A DNA stretch of 11,470 bases from Canicola haemoglobinophilus (GTDB lineage Bacteria > Pseudomonadota > Gammaproteobacteria > Enterobacterales > Pasteurellaceae): positions 1-11,470 of the forward strand of contig NZ_MUXZ01000013.1 in NCBI RefSeq assembly GCF_002015075.1. Reading direction: 5' to 3'. Position 1 is the first letter of the stretch. Each line of letters opens with the position of its first letter. Made by a program: the position numbers and the translations under genes. The notes below the pieces were generated by a model, which was not told the DNA's origin, made no database searches, and saw nothing but the letters and a program-made list of their open reading frames with translations. This document shows positions 6,173 through 11,470 of the stretch, piece after piece.

Positions 6173-6988
6173 CTAGCTATTCGATCGAGCATAAGCTGCG
6201 GCTGCCTGAATTAACGTATCAGATGGGCGTTGTTGTGTATAAAGTTCAAATTGCTCTACCGCTTGTAAAACTATGACTTCTGCACCTGAAATTACTTGCT
6301 TGCCTTGCGCTTGAGCAGATTGAATAAAAGGTGTTTCCGCTGGCATAGCAACAACATCAAATGCAACATGGCTTTGTTGGATCATGCTTTCAGGGAAGGC
6401 TAAATCAAATTCCTCCTTTCCTCCAGCCATACCGATTGGTGTAACATTAATTAAAATCTCTGCCTGCTGCCCTTGCAATGTATCAATATATTGATAACCA
6501 TATTGCTGCGCTAAAGATTTACCTGTCACAGCATTACGAGCATAAATTTTGACATAAGTAAAACCGCTCTTTTTCAAGGCTGCAACTACCGCTTTTGCCA
6601 TGCCACCACTGCCTTGCAAAATAACCTTATCTTGAGGGTTTAATTGATATTTTTCGATTAATTTTACAATCGCAATATAGTCCGTGTTATAAGCCGTTAA
6701 ATAACCATTGTTATTGACGATAGTATTTACCGATTGAATAGCTTGTGCTGAATCAGTAATTTCATCAATAAATTCCATGCAACTTTCTTTAAACGGCATT
6801 GATACTGCACAACCTCGGATACCCAAAGCACGAACACCTTTCACAGCGTGTTCAATATCTGTAGTAGTAAATGCTTTATAAATGAAATTTAAATTCAGTT
6901 GTTGGTATAAATAATTATGGAATTTTGTGCCGAAATTCCCCGGTCTGCCAGATAACGACATGCAAAGTTGGGTATCTTTATTTATCAT
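6173..6988 (-). CDS. Shikimate dehydrogenase-like protein (SDH-L, HI0607 type)
   Basis: A 271-residue AroE-family oxidoreductase. The ATG at 6988 was chosen over an in-frame TTG at 7000 because neither has a strong ribosome site, the ATG lies 16 bases after cysE, and 271 residues matches my memory of HI0607. Key family residues are K67 in SMPFKES and D103 in YNTDY, the usual catalytic pair; SVNTIV at 86-91; and a GSGGMAK nucleotide-binding loop. The usual NADP-phosphate NRT signature is replaced by ARNAVTG and the substrate-binding SKSP by SLSGRPG. HI0607 was described structurally and biochemically as a distinct SDH-L class with poor shikimate activity, so the true substrate is open. It is last in the yibN-secB-gpsA-cysE run and ends facing a two-way terminator. 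Confidence 0.9.
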   Translation of the reverse strand: MINKDTQLCMSLSGRPGNFGTKFHNYLYQQLNLNFIYKAFTTTDIEHAVKGVRALGIRGCAVSMPFKESCMEFIDEITDSAQAIQSVNTIVNNNGYLTAYNTDYIAIVKLIEKYQLNPQDKVILQGSGGMAKAVVAALKKSGFTYVKIYARNAVTGKSLAQQYGYQYIDTLQGQQAEILINVTPIGMAGGKEEFDLAFPESMIQQSHVAFDVVAMPAETPFIQSAQAQGKQVISGAEVIVLQAVEQFELYTQQRPSDTLIQAAAAYARSNS

Positions 6989-7004
6989 TGTGTTGCTCAA
7001 GAAG

Positions 7005-7802
7005 TTAGATATTTAAGTTAATTGCATCATCAATAAAGTATTGATTCATCTCAAATGCAGGTTTTGCCGCTTTATCTTTACCAACCGTTTTAGAAGGCAC
7101 ACCAGCCACTGTGGTATATTCTGGAACAGGTTGTAGCACAACGGAATTTGCGCCAATTTTAGCGTAACGCCCAATTTCTATATTGCCTAATATTTTAGCG
7201 CCAGCACCTATCATCACGCCCTCACGAACTTTAGGATGACGATCGCCACTTTCTTTTCCTGTACCACCTAAAGTGACACCTTGTAAAATAGAAACATCAT
7301 TTTCAATAACCGATGTTTCACCCACAACAATGCCTGTTGCATGATCGAACATAATGCCACAACCGATTTTTGCTGCTGGGTGAATATCCACATCAAAGGC
7401 AACAGAGATCTGGTTTTGTAAATAAAGGGCTAATGCTTTGCGCCCTTGCTGCCATAAATAATGCGTAATTCGGTAGCTTTGTAAGGCGTGAAAGCCTTTT
7501 AAATAGAGTAAAGGTGTGGAATATTGTTCGACCGCTGGATCTCGATGGCGCACCGCTCGAATATCACAAGCCGCACTTTCGATAATTTGTGGCTGATTTT
7601 GGTGAGCTTCTTCAATAATTTCTCGCAGAGCAATGGCTGGCATAATTGGATTAGCCAGTTTATTGGCAAGAATATAACTCAAAGCACTACCGAGATTATT
7701 ATGTTTTAAAATAGTGGCATGAAAGAAACTGGCGAGCATTGGCTCACTCTCAGCAAGTTTTGTTGCTTCATCACGAATAAGATTCCAGACTTCTACTGAC
7801 AT
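7005..7802 (-). CDS. cysE: Serine O-acetyltransferase CysE
   Basis: A 265-residue cytoplasmic enzyme making O-acetylserine from serine and acetyl-CoA, the first step of cysteine synthesis. I chose the ATG at 7802 rather than one 11 codons upstream because AAGGAG stands just before it and family proteins start with this sequence. An alpha-helical N-terminal domain is followed by a left-handed beta-helix of hexapeptide repeats from about residue 139. The catalytic D153-H154 lies in MFDHATGIVVGET, and the GGTGKESGDRHPK loop is at 179-191. The C-terminal INLNI ends in the isoleucine that docks into CysK to form the cysteine synthase complex. Residue 148 is Cys where I recall His or Arg in relatives. 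It starts 13 bases after gpsA, so the two are co-transcribed. Confidence 0.97.
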   Translation of the reverse strand: MSVEVWNLIRDEATKLAESEPMLASFFHATILKHNNLGSALSYILANKLANPIMPAIALREIIEEAHQNQPQIIESAACDIRAVRHRDPAVEQYSTPLLYLKGFHALQSYRITHYLWQQGRKALALYLQNQISVAFDVDIHPAAKIGCGIMFDHATGIVVGETSVIENDVSILQGVTLGGTGKESGDRHPKVREGVMIGAGAKILGNIEIGRYAKIGANSVVLQPVPEYTTVAGVPSKTVGKDKAAKPAFEMNQYFIDDAINLNI

Positions 7803-7815
7803 ATTGTTCTCCTTT

Positions 7816-8832
7816 CTATTCGCCTTTGCGTTCACGTCCTAACAACGTAATAGCCACATCTTCAGGTTTTTTGCCACAGAATAACATTTGATATACCTGT
7901 TCAGTAATCGGCATTTCCACGCCTTGTCGTTGTGCTAATAAATAGGCTTCTCTCGTATTGTAAAAACCCTCCACCACTTGACCAATTTCATTCATTGCTG
8001 CGGTACTATCAACACCTTGTCCTAACATTAAACCAAAACGGCGATTGCGAGATTGGTTATCTGTACAAGTTAGCACTAAATCGCCTAAGCAAGACATCCC
8101 CATAAAAGTATTTGGATTTGCGCCCAAAGAGGCACCTAAGCGGCTTATTTCTGCAATTCCACGGGTAATTAATGCAGTACGAGCATTAGCGCCAAATCCC
8201 ATACCGTCGGAAATACCAGCACTAATGGCGATCACATTTTTAATTGCGCCACCTAGTTGTACGCCAATCATGTCTGGATTGAGGTAAACACGAAAATGCT
8301 TGCTGCAGTGAATTCTTGCTTGAAATTCTAGAGCAAATTGCTGGTCATTCGAGGCTAAAGCAATGGCAGTTGGCATGCCTGCTGCAAGTTCTTTGGCAAA
8401 AGTAGGACCAGATAGGACAGCCAATGGATAGTCATTCCCTAAATGATCTTCAACAACTTCTTGTAATAGTCGCCCTGTATCTCGCTCTAATCCTTTGGTT
8501 GCCCAAGCGATACGATGATCTGGTCGTAAGTGCGGTTTAATTTGAGCAATTACTTCCCCGAACACGTGGCTTGGCACAACAATTAATAAATCTCGGGATT
8601 TTTGTATTGCTTGAGCCAAATCATCTTCTATTTGTAAAGCATCAGGAAAATCAATATTTGGTAAAAAAGCTTGGTTTTTTCGTTCATTGCGTAAGTTTTG
8701 GCAATGTTCAGGGCTATGCCCCCATAAATAAGTGGGATATCCATTGCGCGAAAATGCAATTGCTAAAGCCGTTCCATAAGAACCAGCACCGAGAACTGTA
8801 ATTGGAGTTGGAGAAAGATTATTTGCACTCAT
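7816..8832 (-). CDS. gpsA: Glycerol-3-phosphate dehydrogenase [NAD(P)+] GpsA
   Basis: A 338-residue cytoplasmic enzyme reducing dihydroxyacetone phosphate to sn-glycerol-3-phosphate, the backbone for phospholipids. The N-terminal Rossmann motif is VLGAGSYGTALA at 13-24, then VVPSH at 85-89, ATKGLE at 111-116, SGPTFAKELA at 141-150, the catalytic K198 in GGAIKNV, and the substrate-binding ARTALITRG and TCTDNQSRNRRFG segments. Length is normal for the family. TAGGAGAAAAT directly before ATG is a strong ribosome site. It lies between secB and cysE as in E. coli, but a terminator-like hairpin separates it from secB. Confidence 0.97.
   Translation of the reverse strand: MSANNLSPTPITVLGAGSYGTALAIAFSRNGYPTYLWGHSPEHCQNLRNERKNQAFLPNIDFPDALQIEDDLAQAIQKSRDLLIVVPSHVFGEVIAQIKPHLRPDHRIAWATKGLERDTGRLLQEVVEDHLGNDYPLAVLSGPTFAKELAAGMPTAIALASNDQQFALEFQARIHCSKHFRVYLNPDMIGVQLGGAIKNVIAISAGISDGMGFGANARTALITRGIAEISRLGASLGANPNTFMGMSCLGDLVLTCTDNQSRNRRFGLMLGQGVDSTAAMNEIGQVVEGFYNTREAYLLAQRQGVEMPITEQVYQMLFCGKKPEDVAITLLGRERKGE
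8528..8536 (+). repeat. DNA uptake signal sequence
   Basis: Exact AAGTGCGGT within gpsA. Confidence 0.85.
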
Positions 8833-8857
8833 ATTTTCTCCTAGAATGTGTGGAGTT

Positions 8858-8892
8858 AATAGAAAAACTAGGGTGTTATGACAACACCCTAG
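8858..8892 (-). terminator. Rho-independent terminator between secB and gpsA
   Basis: CTAGGGTGTT at 8868-8877 pairs perfectly with AACACCCTAG at 8883-8892 around a five-base loop. Read on the minus strand the stem is followed by TTTTTCTATT. It begins five bases after the secB stop codon, and only 25 bases separate the end of the tail from the gpsA start. Confidence 0.82.
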
Positions 8893-8897
8893 AAAGA

Positions 8898-9401
8898 TTA
8901 ATGAACTTCTTTATTTTCAGTTTCTTCAGCTTGTGCTTGTTGACGTTGCATATATTCAACAAATAATGCATCGAAGTTAACTGGAGAAAGATTTAATGCA
9001 GGGAATGTACCGCGATTAACTAAGCTAGAAATTAATTCGCGAGCATAAGGGAATAGCATATTTGGGCATTGGGATGTTAAGCAATGTGCTAATTGAACAT
9101 CTTCCAAACCACTAATAGTAAATACTCCAGCTTGTTTTATTTCACAGATAAAAGCAACATCTTCGCTATCTTCCATTGTTGTTTCAACAGAGATATTCAA
9201 ACATACTTCATAAAGATCTTCAGCTAATTGAGTGGTTTCTGTGCTTAGGTCAAAACCTAGTTTTGGTTTCCATTCTTGTTGGAAAATATGTGGCAGATTA
9301 GGTGCTTCAAAAGATACATCTTTAACGTAAATACGTTGAATCTGTAAAACAGCTTCCGTACCTTGTTCTTCTGTTGCTACAGCTTGATTTTGTTCTGTCA
9401 T
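8898..9401 (-). CDS. secB: Protein-export chaperone SecB
   Basis: A 167-residue cytosolic chaperone, forming tetramers in the family, that keeps preproteins unfolded and hands them to SecA for export. Visible signatures are QIQRIYVKDVSFEAPN at 21-36, FICEIKQAGVF, then CPNMLFPYARELISSLVNRG and FPALNLSPVNFDALF in the last third, followed by an acidic, glutamine-rich tail. AAGGATC precedes the ATG. The gene starts 10 bases after yibN, so the two share a promoter at 9907-9935. E. coli has grxC between yibN and secB; it is missing here. DsbA in this window carries the kind of signal peptide used by the Sec pathway. Confidence 0.97.
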   Translation of the reverse strand: MTEQNQAVATEEQGTEAVLQIQRIYVKDVSFEAPNLPHIFQQEWKPKLGFDLSTETTQLAEDLYEVCLNISVETTMEDSEDVAFICEIKQAGVFTISGLEDVQLAHCLTSQCPNMLFPYARELISSLVNRGTFPALNLSPVNFDALFVEYMQRQQAQAEETENKEVH

Positions 9402-9411
9402 TTTTCGATCC

Positions 9412-9858
9412 TTATTTATGTTTTTTAACTAAAGGTAAATTTGCAGTCATCCAACCGCTGATACCTTCTTTGAGTGAATAAACTCGGCTAAACCCTTGTT
9501 TAACTAATAACTCTGCTGATGAGCTAGAGGTTACTCCTGTTGCGCATACTAAAATCACAGGAGTATCTTTATGTTGTTCAATTTTTCCTAATTTTTGATT
9601 TTTAATATCTGTCGGTAAGATATTGATACTATTGATAATATGTCCACGTTGAAATTCATCTATCGTACGTAAATCAACAATAATAGCGTCTTCATTGTTG
9701 ATTAAACGAGTGGCTTCTGCATTTTCTACAATAGTAACTTTGCTGGTAAATGATTTTACCGATGTATAAATTAACATCGCAAATACACCAACCCACGCCA
9801 TAACCATTAAGCTGTGATTTTTTGCAAACTCTGTTGCTAAAGGAAGATATTCTTGCAT
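9412..9858 (-). CDS. Membrane-anchored rhodanese-like protein (YibN family)
   Basis: A 148-residue protein with one membrane segment near residues 16-32 (LMVMAWVGVFAMLIYT) followed by a rhodanese domain. The domain shows VDLRTIDEFQRGHI at 61-74, the active-site loop CATGVTS with C105, and GISGWM at 132-137. The catalytic Cys suggests sulfur transfer or redox activity; the substrate is unknown. E. coli YibN has the same layout and also sits upstream of secB. It is first in the minus-strand run and has a near-consensus promoter. The start ATG has a modest AGAG ribosome site. It is divergent from dcuB. Confidence 0.9.
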   Translation of the reverse strand: MQEYLPLATEFAKNHSLMVMAWVGVFAMLIYTSVKSFTSKVTIVENAEATRLINNEDAIIVDLRTIDEFQRGHIINSINILPTDIKNQKLGKIEQHKDTPVILVCATGVTSSSSAELLVKQGFSRVYSLKEGISGWMTANLPLVKKHK

Positions 9859-9906
9859 TTTTTTCTCTATTTTGGGGTTAAATTTAAGGTGAAAAATAAG
9901 GGTCTA

Positions 9907-9935
9907 AGTATAACCGCACTTTCTTCATCTTTCAA
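9907..9935 (-). promoter_or_regulatory. Sigma-70 promoter for yibN-secB, with an uptake signal in its spacer
   Basis: On the minus strand, TTGAAA (9935-9930) and TATACT (9912-9907) are separated by exactly 17 bases. Each hexamer has at most two mismatches to consensus. The predicted start is near 9900, about 40 bases before the yibN ATG. The spacer contains an exact uptake signal at 9913-9921. Confidence 0.72.
9913..9921 (-). repeat. DNA uptake signal sequence within a promoter
   Basis: Exact ACCGCACTT, lying between the -10 and -35 of the yibN promoter. Partly overlapping it, ACTTTCTT (9918-9925) and AAGAAAGT (9935-9942) form an 8-base AT-rich inverted repeat. Confidence 0.85.
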
Positions 9936-9954
9936 AGAAAGTATTGCAAATAAA

Positions 9955-9968
9955 TTGATCTATATTAT
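9955..9968 (+). promoter_or_regulatory. Candidate FNR binding site for dcuB
   Basis: TTGATCTATATTAT matches 8 of the 10 fixed positions of the FNR pattern TTGATnnnnATCAA, with a perfect left half. It overlaps a 7-1-7 palindrome, ATCTATA-T-TATAGAT (9958-9972). Its centre, 9961.5, is 41.5 bases before the start site predicted from the -10 at 9991, the usual place for FNR activation. dcuB is FNR-activated in E. coli. Confidence 0.45.
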
Positions 9969-9987
9969 AGATAGCCTCCCTATTTAT

Positions 9988-9996
9988 TGGTATATT
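9988..9996 (+). promoter_or_regulatory. Extended -10 element of the dcuB promoter
   Basis: TGGTATATT has the extended TGn motif directly before TATATT. No good -35 lies 17 bases upstream, as expected for an activator-dependent promoter. The predicted start is near 10003, giving a leader of about 90 bases. Confidence 0.5.
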
Positions 9997-9998
9997 AG

Positions 9999-10013
9999 CC
10001 TTGATTTTCAAGG
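9999..10013. repeat. Palindrome at the predicted dcuB start site
   Basis: CCTTGA and TCAAGG flank TTT. It overlaps the predicted transcription start, a position typical of a repressor operator. The binding protein is unknown. Confidence 0.35.
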
Positions 10014-10039
10014 GGGTTCTGGAGCTCCATTGAAATAGG

Positions 10040-10060
10040 GTTTCTAATTTTATTAGAAAC
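10040..10060 (+). repeat. Hairpin in the dcuB leader
   Basis: GTTTCTAA and TTAGAAAC form a perfect 8-base stem with a five-base loop TTTTA, ending 32 bases before the dcuB ATG. It is AT-rich with no following T tract, so it is more likely an RNA stability or translation element, or a protein site, than a terminator. Confidence 0.4.
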
Positions 10061-10092
10061 AATTTTCAAATAGAAAAAAATAGGAAAATACA

Positions 10093-11403
10093 ATGTTTTA
10101 TGTTCAATTCACTATCGTTTTAGTGTGTATTCTTATTGGTGCACGCATTGGTGGTATCGGTTTGGGAGTTATGGGCGGTTTAGGGCTTGCTATTCTAGCT
10201 TTCGGCTTTGGTTTACAACCAGCTGGCTTACCAATTGATGTTATGTTTATGGTCATGGCTGTGGTTTCCGCTGCAGCAGCAATGCAAGCCGCTGGTGGTT
10301 TGGATTATATGATCAAAATCGCAACCAATATTTTACGCAAAAATCCAAAATATATTACCTTTATGGCGCCTGCTGTAACCTGGTTATTTACTTTCTTAGC
10401 GGGTACAGGTCACGTAGCTTATTCCGTCTTACCTGTTATCGCAGAAGTAAGTCGTCATAGTGGTATTCGTCCTGAACGCCCACTTTCAATGGCGGTAATT
10501 GCATCACAATTTGCTATCGTTGCAAGCCCTATCGCTGCAGCGGTTGTTGCTGTTGTTAACTATTTAGAGCCACAAGGCATCAACCTAGGTAGTGTTCTAA
10601 TGGTAACTATTCCATCAACTATCTTAGGTTTAGCGCTTGCTTGTGTATTTGTTAATAAAATGGGTAAAGAATTAAAAGATGATCCAAATTATCAACGTTT
10701 ACTAAAAGACCCTGAATATGTGAGAGACAACAGCGTAAGTAATATTGCTGAAATTGAAATTAAACCAACTGCAAAACTATCTGTTGGCTTATTCTTATTC
10801 GGTGTATTACTTGTTGTTATCATGGGTGCATTGCCAGAACTACGTCCATCATTCAATGGTAAAGCTATGGGTATGGCGCATACTATTGAAATTGTAATGT
10901 TAACTGTTGGTGCATTAATTATCTTAACCTGTAAACCAAACGGCAATGTTATTACACAAGGTTCTGTATTCCATGCAGGTATGCGTGCTGTAATTGCTAT
11001 TTTCGGTATTGCTTGGTTAGGGGATACTTTAATGCAAGGTCATATTGCAGGCATTAAAGAAAGCGTGAAATTATTAGTTGAAACTGCGCCATGGGCATTC
11101 GCATTTGCACTATTCTTACTTTCTGTTTTAGTAAACAGCCAAGGTGCAACAGTGGCAACTTTATTCCCTCTAGGTATCGCATTAGGTATTGAGCCGGCAA
11201 TCTTAATCGGGGTATTCGTAGCAGTAAATGGTTACTTCTTTATTCCAAACTACGGTCCAATTATTGCATCAATTGACTTTGATACCACTGGAACAACCAG
11301 AATTGGTAAATACATCTTTAACCACAGCTTTATGATTCCAGGCTTATTAAGTATGGTATTCTGCTTAGGTTTCGGCTTATTATTTGCCAATATCCTACTT
11401 TAA
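10093..11403 (+). CDS. dcuB: Anaerobic C4-dicarboxylate transporter, DcuA/DcuB family
   Basis: A 436-residue inner-membrane antiporter with hydrophobic segments along its length, expected to exchange fumarate, malate or aspartate for succinate during anaerobic growth. Family signatures are IGARIGGIGLG at 15-25, MQAAGGLDYMIKIA, LRKNPKYITFMAP, FLAGTGHVAYSVLPVIAEV, IRPERPLSMAV and, near the end, DFDTTGTTRIGKYIFNHSF. The symbol follows the Rd annotation as I recall it (HI0746). Some stretches, such as GTTRIGK and DDPNYQRLLKD, look closer to E. coli DcuA and others to DcuB (LPELRPSFNGK), so the subtype is uncertain. AGGA lies seven bases before ATG. The upstream gap holds an FNR-like site. An IS-like end lies 48 bases after the stop. 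Confidence 0.93.
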   Translation: MFYVQFTIVLVCILIGARIGGIGLGVMGGLGLAILAFGFGLQPAGLPIDVMFMVMAVVSAAAAMQAAGGLDYMIKIATNILRKNPKYITFMAPAVTWLFTFLAGTGHVAYSVLPVIAEVSRHSGIRPERPLSMAVIASQFAIVASPIAAAVVAVVNYLEPQGINLGSVLMVTIPSTILGLALACVFVNKMGKELKDDPNYQRLLKDPEYVRDNSVSNIAEIEIKPTAKLSVGLFLFGVLLVVIMGALPELRPSFNGKAMGMAHTIEIVMLTVGALIILTCKPNGNVITQGSVFHAGMRAVIAIFGIAWLGDTLMQGHIAGIKESVKLLVETAPWAFAFALFLLSVLVNSQGATVATLFPLGIALGIEPAILIGVFVAVNGYFFIPNYGPIIASIDFDTTGTTRIGKYIFNHSFMIPGLLSMVFCLGFGLLFANILL

Positions 11404-11451
11404 TTTTTAGTTAAATTTTTATAAAAAAGCACTGCACTTGAGTTAAAAGTG
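11404..11451. other. Short dcuB downstream tail with a degraded uptake signal
   Basis: AT-rich sequence with ACTGCACTT at 11431-11439, one base off the uptake signal, and a 5-base inverted repeat CACTT/AAGTG (11435-11439, 11447-11451). No convincing terminator is present before the IS-like end. Confidence 0.4.
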
Positions 11452-11470
11452 TGATCTGACCCCAAAAAGT
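11452..11470 (+). mobile_element. Probable terminal inverted repeat of an IS3-family (IS150-type) element, body outside the window
   Basis: TGATCTGACCCCAAAAAGT matches the inverted sequence at 1-18 except for one extra base there (CTGCACCCC against CTGACCCC) and the length of the A run. IS3-family left and right ends differ slightly in this way. The rest of the element would lie beyond the window. Confidence 0.5.

Noticed and set aside
6989..7000. TTG start giving a 275-residue shikimate-dehydrogenase-like protein
   Set aside because: No ribosome site precedes it, and the ATG four codons on matches the start I recall for HI0607.
252..7578. One-mismatch uptake signals at 252-260, 2993-3001, 3313-3321 and 7570-7578
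   Set aside because: They may be decayed copies, but single-mismatch 9-mers also arise by chance, so only exact cores were listed.
7803..7835. Upstream ATG giving a 276-residue CysE
   Set aside because: It would overlap the end of gpsA, and the downstream ATG has AAGGAG at good spacing and the family N terminus.
9853..10038. A 61-residue plus-strand reading frame in the yibN-dcuB gap
   Set aside because: It runs through the promoter elements, has no ribosome site, and its product resembles nothing recognisable.
1..11470. A true composite transposon carrying all genes of the window
   Set aside because: The cargo is core housekeeping genes without a base-composition shift, and the bases next to the two ends (ATTCA on the left, AAGTG on the right) show no shared target duplication. 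A contig break at a repeat is simpler.

Overview
The window is an AT-rich piece of a Pasteurellaceae chromosome, almost certainly Haemophilus or a close relative. The main evidence is twelve exact copies of the nine-base DNA uptake signal AAGTGCGGT/ACCGCACTT in 11.5 kb, where about 0.1 would be expected by chance. The proteins also resemble Haemophilus influenzae proteins as I remember them, but several (CysE, GpsA, the shikimate-dehydrogenase-like protein) seem to differ from strain Rd at many positions, so this may be another species or a divergent lineage. Species is not settled from the sequence alone.

Layout. Bases 1-18 and 11452-11470 look like outward-facing ends of an IS3-family (IS150-type) insertion sequence, so the window is probably bounded by copies of one repeated element. 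From 50 to 3232 all genes lie on the minus strand, read in the order yihD, dsbA, maoP, trmA, rsmJ: a small YihD-family protein, the periplasmic disulfide oxidase, a macrodomain protein, and two RNA methyltransferases that overlap by 25 bases. mobA (molybdenum cofactor guanylyltransferase) diverges from yihD and is followed on the plus strand by a large OPT-family peptide transporter. That transporter ends at a strong terminator, and a second hairpin made of two inverted uptake signals separates it from the converging next cluster.

From 6173 to 9858 the minus strand carries, in transcription order, a membrane-anchored rhodanese (yibN-like), secB, gpsA, cysE and a shikimate-dehydrogenase-like gene. 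The yibN-secB-gpsA-cysE order is the one known from E. coli, without the grxC found there. The 234-base gap at 9859-10092 is the richest regulatory stretch: a near-consensus sigma-70 promoter for yibN-secB with an uptake signal in its spacer, an FNR-like site, an extended -10 element, a palindrome at the predicted start site and a leader hairpin, the last four in front of dcuB, an anaerobic C4-dicarboxylate transporter.

Functionally this is mostly core housekeeping: RNA modification, periplasmic protein folding, protein export, cysteine and phospholipid precursor synthesis, molybdoenzyme cofactor maturation and anaerobic fumarate/succinate exchange. I saw no tRNA, rRNA, CRISPR array, prophage or toxin-antitoxin module, and no clearly undescribed multi-gene system. 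The points worth a second look are the IS-bounded ends, the gene-order mosaic relative to Rd, uptake signals doing double duty as promoter spacer, terminator or coding sequence, terminators inside apparent operons, and the dcuB control region.
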